A stretch of DNA of 64,000 nucleotides from Psychrobacter vallis (lineage in GTDB: Bacteria; Pseudomonadota; Gammaproteobacteria; Pseudomonadales; Moraxellaceae), in contig NZ_CAJHBU010000001.1 of NCBI RefSeq assembly GCF_904846715.1, positions 124,001-188,000 of the forward strand, in the 5' to 3' direction. This document shows, one piece after another, positions 37,395-48,402 of this stretch (positions are counted from its first letter, which is position 1; the number at the start of each line of letters is the position of its first letter). A model generated the notes under the pieces. It was not told where the DNA came from, made no database searches, and was given only the letters and a program-made list of their open reading frames with translations. A program made the translations under genes and the position numbers.

Positions 37395-38072
37395 ATGAAT
37401 ATTTTAATGGTACTAACTTCACATGACCGTTTAGGCGATACTGGTAAGAAAACAGGCTTTTGGCTAGAAGAATTTGCCGCGCCTTACTATGCGTTTTTGG
37501 ATGCGGGCGTCAATGTCACCCTAGCCTCTCCTGCTGGCGGTCAGCCACCACTAGATCCTGGTAGCGACACTAAAGACACGCAAACCAAAGATACCAAGCG
37601 TTTTAAAGACGATAAAGAGGCCCAAGAGCACTTGGCCAATACTAAAAAACTTGCTGATATGAAAGCTGAAGATTTTGACTCAGTCTTTTATCCTGGTGGT
37701 CATGGTCCATTATGGGATTTGGCCGTGGATGAGAATTCTATCAACCTGATCGAGACTTTCGTCAAGCAAGACAAGCCTGTCGCCTTTGTTTGTCACTCTC
37801 CTGCAGCCCTCAAAAATGTGAAAGTTGATGGCGAGTACTTAGTGAAAGGCAAAACAGTCACTGGTTTTACCAACTCTGAAGAAGAAGCCGTTGGCCTAAC
37901 CGACGTCGTGCCTTTCTTAGTAGAAGATGCATTAAAAGCCAATGGCGGCAATTATGAAAAAGCCGCTGATTGGGAATCGTTTGTCGTTGAAGATGGTTTG
38001 TTAATCACCGGACAAAACCCAGCATCATCAGAAGAGGCTGCTAAGCGTCTGATAACGAAGCTTAAAGGTTAA
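37395..38072 (+). CDS. DJ-1/PfpI-superfamily (type 1 glutamine amidotransferase-like) protein
   Basis: 225 residues. The nucleophile elbow FVCHSPAAL puts Cys133 as the active residue, with FYPGGHGPLWDL forming the oxyanion region and Glu25 or Glu26 in GFWLEEFAAPYY as the paired acid. The pattern resembles the HchA-like glyoxalase III / deglycase group, which acts on methylglyoxal, but the activity is inferred. It is preceded by AAGGAC and ends 4 bp before the glutathione transferase start, so those two are co-translated. A 225-bp spacer separates it from the CurA-like gene. Confidence 0.87.
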   Translation: MNILMVLTSHDRLGDTGKKTGFWLEEFAAPYYAFLDAGVNVTLASPAGGQPPLDPGSDTKDTQTKDTKRFKDDKEAQEHLANTKKLADMKAEDFDSVFYPGGHGPLWDLAVDENSINLIETFVKQDKPVAFVCHSPAALKNVKVDGEYLVKGKTVTGFTNSEEEAVGLTDVVPFLVEDALKANGGNYEKAADWESFVVEDGLLITGQNPASSEEAAKRLITKLKG

Positions 38073-38076
38073 TATC

Positions 38077-38706
38077 ATGATTCGCTTACATCATCTCAAT
38101 CAATCACGTTCATTACGGATTTTGTGGCTGTTAGAAGAGCTAGATGTCCCTTATGAAATTGTCAGTCATCAGCGTGATGCCAAAACTCATTTGGCACCAG
38201 AGTCTCTAAAGGCGGTACATCCACTCGGTAAGTCTCCGGTTATCGAAATAGATGGTCAACTCTATGCAGAGTCAGGTGCGATCACTGAGTTATTGATTGA
38301 ACGATTTGCACCAGAGCGCTTGCGTCCTGCGACAGACAGCTCAGACTATGGCTATTATCTACAGTGGAACGACTTTGCAGAAAGCTCGCTTATGTTGCCA
38401 TTAATGCTGGAGCTATTTAGCAAAAAAGCAGGCGTTAATGACAATGAGTTTTTGAATGGTTACATTGATACTGAAAAAGCCAGATTGTTTAAGTATTTGG
38501 ATGCGGCCGTTGAAGGTAAATCGTTTATTGTTGGTGATAAGCTGAGTGGTGCTGACTTTATGCTATCATTTGATTTGATCATTCTGGCCAAGCGTCAAAA
38601 ACTCGACGCTTATCCGAATATCAGAAAATATGCTGAAGCGCTGGCTGAACTTGATAGCCACAAGCGCGCCATGCAGCTAGAGGCAAAGTACGACGAAACC
38701 CTTTAG
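38077..38706 (+). CDS. Glutathione S-transferase family protein
   Basis: 209 residues. Thioredoxin-like N domain (IRLHHLNQSRSLRILWLLEEL, SPVIEIDGQLYAESGAITELL with the ESGAI glutathione-gamma-glutamyl site) and a helical C domain from residue ~90 (LQWNDFAESSLMLPLMLEL, LSGADFMLSFDL). The Ser10/Arg11 region is of the bacterial GST3-like type. Its start 4 bp after the DJ-1-like stop indicates one transcript. It would conjugate electrophiles to glutathione; substrate unknown. Two hairpins follow its stop. Confidence 0.9.
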   Translation: MIRLHHLNQSRSLRILWLLEELDVPYEIVSHQRDAKTHLAPESLKAVHPLGKSPVIEIDGQLYAESGAITELLIERFAPERLRPATDSSDYGYYLQWNDFAESSLMLPLMLELFSKKAGVNDNEFLNGYIDTEKARLFKYLDAAVEGKSFIVGDKLSGADFMLSFDLIILAKRQKLDAYPNIRKYAEALAELDSHKRAMQLEAKYDETL

Positions 38707-38707
38707 C

Positions 38708-38739
38708 ATCAAGTATTAACCACACGCTTAATACTTGAT
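38708..38739 (+). terminator. First hairpin after the glutathione transferase gene
   Basis: A perfect 12-bp stem ATCAAGTATTAA with its complement and an 8-base loop, starting 2 bp after the stop. It lacks a T-run and is followed at once by a canonical terminator. Confidence 0.55.
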
Positions 38740-38743
38740 AGAC

Positions 38744-38772
38744 AAAAACAGCTCTGTATAGAGCTGTTTTTT
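38744..38772 (+). terminator. Terminator of the electrophile cluster
   Basis: The stem AAAACAGCTC / GAGCTGTTTT is followed by T's, closing the run that starts with the yqhD-like gene. Confidence 0.88.
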
Positions 38773-39062
38773 ATGCGTGCTTTAGCTTAATAACCATCTC
38801 GTATAAAATATCATATAACATAATTGAACTTTTAATACTAGCGGTCAATAAAATTGCACAGTAGTCCATGAATGTCGTGCAAATGACAAAAGCGCTATAA
38901 AGATTATGATAAAATCTTCGCCATATTTCTTAGGTTGTCTCTCTAGTTCTACCAGTGTATTGAATGGCTTTTATGTCATGACCGTCAATTGCACTGACGC
39001 GATCTTCCGTCTGGAATCTGTTCTATGTCATCGTATTTTCTTATACAGATTGTGGTACGTCC

Positions 39063-40751
39063 ATGAGTAACGAATACCAGTTTAAAGCCCACGAGCAACC
39101 GATTATGGTGGGCTCTCCCTCCAATCCTGACCATCCTACACGCCGTAAACTGTTCTATTTACTCATCGGCATTTTTATTGGGATAACCGCCAGTTTTCAG
39201 AACGGCCTATTGGTTGCGAATTTGACTCAAATCCAAGGCGAAATGGGACTCACGCCAGTCGAAGGCGGTTGGATATCGGTCAGTTATAATATGACCAATG
39301 CTTGTATCACTGTCCTATTATATAAAATTCGCCAGCAGTTTGGCATGTCACTTTTTAGTAAAATTACGCTATTTTTTCTATTAGCTGCCACGAGTCTACA
39401 GTGGTTGGTCAGCAGCCATCTATTAAACGACCTCTCTATTAATATTGATTCTTACGATCTAGAAATTATCGCTAGAGGGTTAAGTGGCATGGTGGCTAGT
39501 GGGATGACCATCCTAGGCGTTTTTTATTGCTTACAAGGTATGCCAACCGTTAAACGTACTAGTGGGTTGATCTTAGGTTTTGGTTTGGTGCAGTTCGGTA
39601 TTCCATTATCACGAATTATTTCGCCCTATCTTGCTATCGATGGTCAGATTGAAAACTTATTTTTATTTCAATTTGGATTGGCACTGATTTGCTTTGGACT
39701 CATTAATATATTAGAACTACCACCCGGCAAAACCGAAAAAGTCTTTGAAAAACTTGATTTTTTGAGCTTTGCTTTTTTTGCCAGTGGTCTTGCCGCCTTG
39801 GCGGTATTTTTGGTACAGGGCCGTATTCAGTGGTGGACAACGCCTTGGCTGATCTACGCACTCATTATTGCCGCCGTCAATATTAGCATAGCGCTGTGGA
39901 TTGAAACGCATCGCGAAAACCCCATGCTACAAGTTCGCTGGATGCGTAGTCGGAATATTATTGCTTTTACAGTCACTGGTGCCGTTATGCGTATTTTGCT
40001 GTCTGAGCAAAATGTAGGCGCCGCAGGATTGCTTGCCAACCTTGGCTACGGCAACGAGCAGCTGATTACTTTTTATGCGGTCATACTAGCCGCCAGCGTC
40101 TTGGCGTTGGTAATTAGTGTTTTTAGCACCGTTGCGACGGAGTTGCGTCGTCCTGTTATTTTTGCAGTGGCGTTAATTGCATTAGGCGCTTGGATGGATA
40201 CGGGTATCTCTATCAATTCCGCGCCTTACATGTTTTATTTCAGTCAATTTTTAATTGCTTTTGCTGCTGTATACTTTATGGGACCGCTGGTTTTCGAAGG
40301 GTTTTTACGTGCTATTGCCAGTGGCCCTGCCTATATCATTAGTTTTTCGGTGATTTTTGGCATTTCACAAACGGTTGGCGGGCTGGCAGGTGCTGCTGGC
40401 ATTCAGGCCTTTACCACCATTCGCACCCAAACCCATTATGCAGATATGGTCAGCTCACTCAACTTAGGCGATCCTACGTTCAGCGCCCAAATTGCTAACA
40501 ACCGTAATATATTATCGAGTCAAACTACAGATGCAGCACAAGCAAATGTGGCAGCCGTCGGTCAAGTATTGCAAGGTATCCAGCGACAAGCGACTGTCGC
40601 AGCGTATAACGACTTATTTTTTCTCATGGCGATGCTGGCGACCGTGACCACCATTTTATTGCTGATTAATTACCTCTACTATCGCTACCACAAACGCAAC
40701 CCACTTGCCAAAGAACTCGCCGTCATTGCCAAAATGCGTGAAACAAAGTAA
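39063..40751 (+). CDS. DHA2-family MFS efflux transporter (EmrB-like)
   Basis: 562 residues with about 14 hydrophobic segments, the DHA2 count. The N-terminal membrane entry LFYLLIGIFIGITASFQNG is followed by GLTPVEGGWISVSYNM. A large periplasmic loop near residues 450-510 separates the last segments. The adjacent adaptor gene 84 bp downstream makes this the inner-membrane pump of an EmrAB-type system, which would use an outer-membrane channel encoded elsewhere. Substrate unknown; no regulator adjoins it except the electrophile cluster upstream, from which it is isolated by terminators. Confidence 0.87.
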   Translation: MSNEYQFKAHEQPIMVGSPSNPDHPTRRKLFYLLIGIFIGITASFQNGLLVANLTQIQGEMGLTPVEGGWISVSYNMTNACITVLLYKIRQQFGMSLFSKITLFFLLAATSLQWLVSSHLLNDLSINIDSYDLEIIARGLSGMVASGMTILGVFYCLQGMPTVKRTSGLILGFGLVQFGIPLSRIISPYLAIDGQIENLFLFQFGLALICFGLINILELPPGKTEKVFEKLDFLSFAFFASGLAALAVFLVQGRIQWWTTPWLIYALIIAAVNISIALWIETHRENPMLQVRWMRSRNIIAFTVTGAVMRILLSEQNVGAAGLLANLGYGNEQLITFYAVILAASVLALVISVFSTVATELRRPVIFAVALIALGAWMDTGISINSAPYMFYFSQFLIAFAAVYFMGPLVFEGFLRAIASGPAYIISFSVIFGISQTVGGLAGAAGIQAFTTIRTQTHYADMVSSLNLGDPTFSAQIANNRNILSSQTTDAAQANVAAVGQVLQGIQRQATVAAYNDLFFLMAMLATVTTILLLINYLYYRYHKRNPLAKELAVIAKMRETK

Positions 40752-40835
40752 TCCTGCTTATTTCACTACTCGTGTTCAAACTAATTAAATAAAAGTTAAA
40801 CTTTTAAATATTTATTCAAAATTCAGGAGCGCGTC

Positions 40836-42137
40836 ATGAGCCAAGAAAAACCCAGTGAGCTTGATCAAACACCTCAGACGTCAACTGGTGCTCCCATAAA
40901 AGACACACGTATAGAATCAGATAACAATACTGTAGAGACGACTACAAACTCTGTGCAAGAAACCATTGATACACCACAGCAAAAAGCGACTGTTGACAAT
41001 CTGGAGGGGTCACGTGTGGATAGCTCTATAGATAGTGACGAGACGCCTATGCCACCAAAAGAGCCTATTCCTGACTCAACGGGCTGGTCACCGAAGAAAA
41101 AATCCTATTTAAATTTAGGTTTCTTGATTCTTATGATTGTGGTTGGCGTGGCCTTGATTTTATATGCATGGAAGCTACCTCCTTTTACTCCGTCGGTACA
41201 ACAAACCAATAATGCCTTTGTTAAAGGTCAGACCACCATCATTAGTCCGCAAGTATCTGGTTACGTCACTGAAGTGGCAGTACAAGACTTTGCGAATGTC
41301 AAAGCTGGTGACCTCCTGATAAAAATAGACGATCGCACTTTCCAGCAGCAGCTTGAGCAGGCACAAGCTGCTATCGAAGTGGCTGTGACCAACCGCTCTA
41401 GTAACACGCAAGATACACAGACCAGTCAAGCGCAAATAGAAGCACGCAAGGCCGATTTATACAGTGCCAAGATCAATGTAGAGAGTGCTCGTGAAGATGT
41501 AAACCGCTACCAAGGGTTAGATTCTATTGGCGCTGTATCAAAAGCAGAAGTTGCCCATATCAAAGCGCAACTCGCTCAAGCACAGGCGAGCGTGCAACAA
41601 GCAGAAGCAAATTTACAAGCTGCTCAACAAAATCGTGAGAAAACCAGTGGCAATCGATCTTCTTTGGACGCCAATATCAAAAATGCTCAAGCCGGTGTCA
41701 AACAAGCCCAAATTAATCTCGACAACACCCACATCACCGCACCTGAATCTGGTCAGTTGAGCCAAGTCAGCGTCAAAGAAGGTCAGTACGTTAGCGCCGG
41801 TACTCAGCTTATGTACATCGTACCAAAAGGCATCTGGATCATTGCAAACTTTAAAGAAACGCAAATAACCGACATAGCCGTTGGTGAGGCGGCAACTATT
41901 CGTGTAGATGCGCTTGGCGGCGCCGAATTTACGGGCCATGTCAGTAATATTTCGCCAGCAACGGGTAGTGAATTTAGTGCAGGCGCAGCCAATCCTGCGA
42001 CAGGCAACTATATAAAAGTTGCGCAGCGTATACCCGTACGAATCGACTTAGACCCAAATCAGCCAGAGATTGTGAGGCTCCGTCCTGGTATGTCAGTCTC
42101 AGCTGGTATCGACACTGATGGCACAATAAAAAATTAG
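40836..42137 (+). CDS. HlyD/EmrA-family membrane-fusion protein
   Basis: 433 residues. A long acidic, Ser/Thr-rich cytosolic lead (residues 1-90) precedes one membrane segment (about 91-112). A periplasmic barrel-sandwich region starts VKGQTTIISPQVSGYVTEV, with a long coiled-coil hairpin (about 160-280; repeated AQAQASVQQAEANLQAA) and a closing lipoyl half ITAPESGQLSQVSVKEGQYV. AGGAG site upstream. Partner of the preceding MFS pump. The acidic lead is longer than the 15-25 residues usual in EmrA. Confidence 0.88.
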   Translation: MSQEKPSELDQTPQTSTGAPIKDTRIESDNNTVETTTNSVQETIDTPQQKATVDNLEGSRVDSSIDSDETPMPPKEPIPDSTGWSPKKKSYLNLGFLILMIVVGVALILYAWKLPPFTPSVQQTNNAFVKGQTTIISPQVSGYVTEVAVQDFANVKAGDLLIKIDDRTFQQQLEQAQAAIEVAVTNRSSNTQDTQTSQAQIEARKADLYSAKINVESAREDVNRYQGLDSIGAVSKAEVAHIKAQLAQAQASVQQAEANLQAAQQNREKTSGNRSSLDANIKNAQAGVKQAQINLDNTHITAPESGQLSQVSVKEGQYVSAGTQLMYIVPKGIWIIANFKETQITDIAVGEAATIRVDALGGAEFTGHVSNISPATGSEFSAGAANPATGNYIKVAQRIPVRIDLDPNQPEIVRLRPGMSVSAGIDTDGTIKN

Positions 42138-42145
42138 CATAAAAA

Positions 42146-42185
42146 AGCCACTCTAAATGCTCGTATAATTGGATTTAGAGTGGCT
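42146..42185 (-). terminator. Terminator between efflux adaptor and pdxH
   Basis: The stem AGCCACTCTAAAT / ATTTAGAGTGGCT reads into a T-run on the minus strand. It lies between convergent genes and may serve both. Confidence 0.8.
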
Positions 42186-42230
42186 CTAATACATGTTCAA
42201 ACAACATGGATTTTTAAATTAATCTAAACG

Positions 42231-42896
42231 CTATGGTAGTAGACGTTTGGTTGTCCAACTTGCCGTACTTTCACTGTTACCGCTGTCTTGTGTATACACA
42301 ATGCGGTCATGCATACGACTGGCACGACCTTGCCAAAATTCAATCTTTTCAACCGTAAGCTCATACCCACCCCAAAACTCTGGTGTTGGCACGGTAGTGT
42401 TGTCTGGATATTTTGCTTGGAGCTGCTCAAACGTTTGCTCCATTACGTCACGATTATCCACTTCACCACTTTGTGGTTGACTGACCCAAGCGCCTACTTG
42501 GCTATCATGAGGACGTTTTTGGAAGTAACTGGCAGATTTATCAGCATCAATTTTAGCAATACTACCGCTAATACGAACTTGACGCTCAAGCTCATGCCAA
42601 AAAAACAGTGCCTCAGCATTGGGATTTTCTACAATGTCTTGTCCTTTCGCACTTTCGTAATTGGTATAAAAAACAATACCGGTATCCGTCATTTCACGCA
42701 GCAAGACGATACGCACACTGGGCTTATTATCTGCGCCGCAGGTTGCCAAGCTCATCGCATATGGTTCTTGCACGTTTTGCTCTATGGCTTCATTCATCCA
42801 AGCATTTAATAGCTCAAATGGTGACTCTGGTACTGACTGTTGGTCAAGCTCGCCTTTTTCATAGGAGAGGCGCTGATCGCTAAAGTCCATGCTCAT
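42231..42896 (-). CDS. pdxH: Pyridoxamine 5'-phosphate oxidase
   Basis: FMN enzyme making pyridoxal 5'-phosphate from the pyridoxine or pyridoxamine phosphates. 221 residues. RIVLLREMTDTGIVFYTNYESAKG and ALFFWHELERQVRISG bind FMN, QKRPHDSQVGAWVSQPQS is a family hallmark, and the C-terminal EFWQGRASRMHDRIVY closes the fold. The C-terminal tail TTKRLLP is a variant of the usual W-x-x-x-R-L-x-P ending. It lies directly after glmM, same strand, 52 bp apart. Confidence 0.95.
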   Translation of the reverse strand: MSMDFSDQRLSYEKGELDQQSVPESPFELLNAWMNEAIEQNVQEPYAMSLATCGADNKPSVRIVLLREMTDTGIVFYTNYESAKGQDIVENPNAEALFFWHELERQVRISGSIAKIDADKSASYFQKRPHDSQVGAWVSQPQSGEVDNRDVMEQTFEQLQAKYPDNTTVPTPEFWGGYELTVEKIEFWQGRASRMHDRIVYTQDSGNSESTASWTTKRLLP

Positions 42897-42948
42897 CGTA
42901 ATTCCTTATTTTAATATTGATATCGTTAAGGCGTGCCGTCGAGAACGA

Positions 42949-44319
42949 TTAACCTAATACCGCTTTAATATGATCGGCTAATTCATTCGCCATCACATCG
43001 CACTCTATGACATCATCTGACTCGACCATCACCCGAATCATCGGCTCTGTCCCTGATTGACGAATGAGTAAACGACCTCGCCCTTCTAACGTAGCCTGCG
43101 CTTTATCAAAAGCCGCGACCAGTTCTGGATAATGAAAAGGATCTTGCATTTGAGACAAACGCACATTGACCAGTTTTTGTGGGAGCACGTCAAAACCTTC
43201 GACGAGATCGCTAAGCGCACGACCTCGCGCCTGCATGACTGCCAGCACTTGTAAGCCAGCGATGATGGCATCGCCTGTACGGCTTTTATCGAGACATAAA
43301 ATGTGGCCAGAAGGCTCTCCGCCCAATATCCAACCGTTGGCCTCAAGCTCGTGCATGACATAACGGTCACCCACTTTTGCCCGAGCAAACTCAATTCCTG
43401 CTTCTTTGAGTGCCAGCTCTAAACCCATATTACTCATGAGTGTGCCCACCACACCTTTAGCCTTAGTATGACCTTGGGTAGCAAGCAAGTATAAGATACC
43501 ATCGCCGTCAATGAGTTTGCCCGTTTCATCAACCATCACGATACGATCACCGTCACCATCTAGAGCGATACCAACATCTGCTTCGTGCTCGAGTACTGCC
43601 TTTTGTAAACCTTCAGGATGTGTCGAACCGCAATCAGCATTGATATTGACACCATCAGGCGTATTGTTAATGGCAATTACGTTTGCACCCAGCTCACGCA
43701 TGACTCTTGGTGCCACGCTGTAGCCTGCCCCATTGGCACTATCGACTACTATGGTCAGATGGCTCAAATCATACTGATAAGGGAAACTGCCTTTACAAAA
43801 CTCGATATAACGGCCTTTGGCATCGTTGATTCGATTATTTTTGCCTAGCTGTGCCGGATCAAGAATAGGCATAATGACATTATTATCAGCCTCAGAGGCA
43901 TTCATAATGGCTTTTAACTTATCATTGATAGAGTTTTGCATCTCATCTGTCAGCTTTTTACCATCCGCCGAAAACAGCTTGATACCATTATCATAATATG
44001 GATTGTGTGAAGCTGAGATCACCACACCAGCATCCGCATTAAAACTACGGGTCAAGTGCGCAATAGCAGGCGTGGGTAATGGGCCGAGCATATGAACATC
44101 GACGCCAGCAGCATTGAAGCCTGCTTGTAATGCGCCTTCGATGACATAGCCTGATAGGCGGGTATCTTTACCAATAACCACACTTGGCTTGCGAGCAGGG
44201 TTGTCATTATTCTCTATTAATACTTGTCCTGTCACATAACCTAATTTTAAAATAAAATCAGGCGTAATCGGTAACTCACCAAATTTGCCGCGAATACCAT
44301 CGGTGCCAAAGTAACTCAT
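42949..44319 (-). CDS. glmM: Phosphoglucosamine mutase
   Basis: Interconverts glucosamine-6-phosphate and glucosamine-1-phosphate for peptidoglycan and LPS. 456 residues. It starts with [13 protein letters not shown]. The phosphoserine loop [14 protein letters not shown] centres on Ser104. The metal loop [12 protein letters not shown], substrate loop [13 protein letters not shown] and C-terminal phosphate site [13 protein letters not shown] follow. All four catalytic loops are intact. Single gene between the guaB terminator and pdxH. Confidence 0.97.
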   Translation of the reverse strand: MSYFGTDGIRGKFGELPITPDFILKLGYVTGQVLIENNDNPARKPSVVIGKDTRLSGYVIEGALQAGFNAAGVDVHMLGPLPTPAIAHLTRSFNADAGVVISASHNPYYDNGIKLFSADGKKLTDEMQNSINDKLKAIMNASEADNNVIMPILDPAQLGKNNRINDAKGRYIEFCKGSFPYQYDLSHLTIVVDSANGAGYSVAPRVMRELGANVIAINNTPDGVNINADCGSTHPEGLQKAVLEHEADVGIALDGDGDRIVMVDETGKLIDGDGILYLLATQGHTKAKGVVGTLMSNMGLELALKEAGIEFARAKVGDRYVMHELEANGWILGGEPSGHILCLDKSRTGDAIIAGLQVLAVMQARGRALSDLVEGFDVLPQKLVNVRLSQMQDPFHYPELVAAFDKAQATLEGRGRLLIRQSGTEPMIRVMVESDDVIECDVMANELADHIKAVLG

Positions 44320-44410
44320 TATGTATATTCCTCAAGTCTAGAAATGAAAGGCCAGACGTATATGTAGGCAGTGTTGTAGTTATAATAATCTGTTATGTAT
44401 TTTACAAAAA

Positions 44411-44446
44411 AAACAGCCAACAATAACAGAGCATTGTTGGCTGTTT
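44411..44446 (-). terminator. Terminator of guaB
   Basis: The stem AAACAGCCAACAAT / ATTGTTGGCTGTTT, read on the minus strand, runs into eight T's. Confidence 0.88.
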
Positions 44447-44514
44447 GTATCTCAAAGTCACGACATTACTGTCAATCGTTACTATTAATACACTTTAGGA
44501 CAATTAAATACCGT

Positions 44515-46005
<1,491 letters not shown>

Positions 46006-46186
46006 TTATTTTGATGGGTGGGATTTTTGCATTTATCCCTTAAAAATAACGCCACATTATAACAAATAAGCAGACGAACCGCATGCTTATTTATCAGCTT
46101 ATTTCACACAAGCGCGTCTTGGTCTAACGATAGGCATGGCAAGCTTTGCATGATTGGTGATTTTTTTTAGTGACTCTCTTTTACTC

Positions 46187-48166
46187 CTAATGGTCTTGTC
46201 TTAATGCAAAACGCTCTGTTGGTAAATACTTATTTTGCTGCTCATGCAAGTAGCTAAGCATCTGTTCACGTATCTCACAGGCAAGCGTCCACGCTTCTAT
46301 GGGACCTATCGCCGATACAGCGCCGCGCAGTTGAATGGTTTTTTCGGTCACCTCAACGACAAATATTTCAGGCTCATTTTTGTTATCCCAAAGCTTGTGG
46401 TCTTTGACCATCGATATAAAATGCTGACGGATGGCGCCAATATCTGCGCCATAATCGATATATAAAAACACAGGACAGGTCTGATGAACCTCTGTATGTG
46501 ACCAGTTTTCTACGGTTTCCGTAATTAACTCGCGCATCGGCACAATCAAGCGACGTTCATCCCATGTTTTTAGGACGGCATACGTATAACGCAAGTCTTC
46601 AACGGTACTAAAATTGCCATCCATTATTACACTGTCGCCAATCCGTACAGGCTGCGTCACCGCTACTTGTACACCAGCGATAATATTGCCCAAGATAGGC
46701 TGCGCCGCTATACCGATGACCACGCCTGCAATACCCGCCGAAGTTAACATCGTCTTGCCAAGGCCTTCCATGTTGGCAAACTCACTCAAACCTATCCAGA
46801 TGCTGCCGAGAATCATAACAAAGATAAAAACCCGGCGAAATATCGATACATAAGTACGGCGACGTCGTTCTTTATCAAAATGTTCTTCAGCCAAATTTTC
46901 AATCTGCATGTTTTGATAACGATTGGCAAAAAAGTTAATGATGCGGATGCCCAACCACATGGTACTAAAGACCAGACCGATCCAAATCAGTGGCCGTGTC
47001 GATGAAGCAACGGCATCTAAGTAAGGAAATCCACCAGACACTAAGGTAAATACCAGTAAAAAACTGATGGCAAAGGTTAGAGGTACTGTCAGCTTACCGA
47101 CCAAGTCTGCCACGCCATTACTACTACCAACATACATACTGTATTTTTCATCATCGATATAATAACTGATGATCTTTTCGGTTCCTTTACTCAGCAGCCA
47201 ACCCACACCCATCGTCAGTAAAAAAAACGAGATTAACGCCAAAAACTCCCACAATGCGATACCAAAGACTTTAAACTTCATCCACGTGGGTAAATAACGC
47301 TCAAATTCTGCTGGATGATATTGCTCATATAGATTGTCAATATTTCCAACTGTTTGAGCTGAAAACACCCAGACAGGCGCACTGTCCTCTACCCGTACTC
47401 GCTGCAAATAAATAGGGACACGGCGCTCACGATAATCAATGTAGCCAAGTTGGATAGAGCGTCTGGCAATGCCCATTACGCTGCTGGTATTACCGAGTGG
47501 CGGCTCTATCAGACCATCAGGTCGATCTGGCAAATCATCAAATACGTAAAGCTTTCTTTCGGACAATAAAAAATCAAGACGTCGCGTTAGCTCAAGAGCA
47601 CGACTACGCTGAACGTCATCCTCAATCAAATTCATATTCAGCGCGTAAGCAGCCAAATCATACTGCTGCTTCATCACTGCTGATTGAAAAAACTCTAAGG
47701 TGGCCAGTGGTGTGGTTAGATTCGGGGGTTTAGATAAAGGTGGCAGGCCTGCATTGAGTCGATCTAATACATAATAACTTTCATGATACTCCCCCGTTAG
47801 CCCCGCATCACCTTGCAACGTCCCTGCCTGCTCTACCGCGGTACGCTCGTTAGGATCAAACATTTCTTCTACGACACTAGAAGTGGTTATTTCTTTGTCT
47901 TTAATCGCATTAATCTTTTGAGCGGCATACTCAGTAAAGGTATCAGGGTTGCTTGCTGCTGATGGAGTGCTGGACGTGTCGGTTGTATTTTCCTCACTAC
48001 TGCTTGGTGTATCGGTAGTGCTTGCCGCGTGCGCAGAAATAACGGGAATACCAATGGCACTGATGACAATAAATAGAGAAGCCAATAGCAACGATAATCG
48101 ATGAAAATATTGACCTATAGAGTGGCTATGGCCTTCGACCTCAATTGTCTTACTGTTGGTGGTCAT
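46187..48166 (-). CDS. MscS-family mechanosensitive channel protein
   Basis: 659 residues from the ATG at 48166, preceded by AAGGG; a longer frame to 48205 is unlikely. A signal peptide ends near AHAAS, then comes a Ser/Thr-rich linker and a periplasmic region of about 230 residues. Several membrane helices (LWEFLALISFFLLTMGVG, TFAISFLLVFTLVSGG, LIWIGLVFSTMWLGIRI) lead to the pore helix GIAGVVIGIAAQPILGNIIAG. The MscS beta domain VRIGDSVIMDGNFSTVEDLRYTY follows. The large exported N-terminal part makes it YbiO/YnaI-like rather than minimal MscS. Confidence 0.87.
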   Translation of the reverse strand: MTTNSKTIEVEGHSHSIGQYFHRLSLLLASLFIVISAIGIPVISAHAASTTDTPSSSEENTTDTSSTPSAASNPDTFTEYAAQKINAIKDKEITTSSVVEEMFDPNERTAVEQAGTLQGDAGLTGEYHESYYVLDRLNAGLPPLSKPPNLTTPLATLEFFQSAVMKQQYDLAAYALNMNLIEDDVQRSRALELTRRLDFLLSERKLYVFDDLPDRPDGLIEPPLGNTSSVMGIARRSIQLGYIDYRERRVPIYLQRVRVEDSAPVWVFSAQTVGNIDNLYEQYHPAEFERYLPTWMKFKVFGIALWEFLALISFFLLTMGVGWLLSKGTEKIISYYIDDEKYSMYVGSSNGVADLVGKLTVPLTFAISFLLVFTLVSGGFPYLDAVASSTRPLIWIGLVFSTMWLGIRIINFFANRYQNMQIENLAEEHFDKERRRRTYVSIFRRVFIFVMILGSIWIGLSEFANMEGLGKTMLTSAGIAGVVIGIAAQPILGNIIAGVQVAVTQPVRIGDSVIMDGNFSTVEDLRYTYAVLKTWDERRLIVPMRELITETVENWSHTEVHQTCPVFLYIDYGADIGAIRQHFISMVKDHKLWDNKNEPEIFVVEVTEKTIQLRGAVSAIGPIEAWTLACEIREQMLSYLHEQQNKYLPTERFALRQDH

Positions 48167-48255
48167 AATGCGGCCCTTGAAAGTATTCATATATGTAAAA
48201 GCCACCCATTCGTGTGAGGTTTGAGGTAAAAAATGGTTGTTATAATTAACTTAAC

Positions 48256-48323
48256 TAGGGCGTGTCATCAATTAGATTATAAGCATTAAAATTAATAAAT
48301 GTGCCAGTTGATGACATACCCTA
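48256..48323. repeat. Short inverted-repeat element, family 2, copy 1
   Basis: 68 bp with ends TAGGGCGTGTCATCAA and TTGATGACATACCCTA (15 of 16 complementary), flanked by TA if the repeat starts at GGGCGTGT. Non-coding, upstream of the MscS-like gene. Confidence 0.6.
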
Positions 48324-48342
48324 AATATAGTCTACAAAAAAA

Positions 48343-48364
48343 GCCAGCATAAGGCTGACTTAAT
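48343..48364 (-). terminator. Terminator of cysS
   Basis: AGTCAGC-CTTAT-GCTGGCT, read on the minus strand, is followed by seven T's. Confidence 0.75.
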
Positions 48365-48402
48365 TTATGACTATCTGTATGTGTGTTTTGTAAACTTGTG
48401 CT

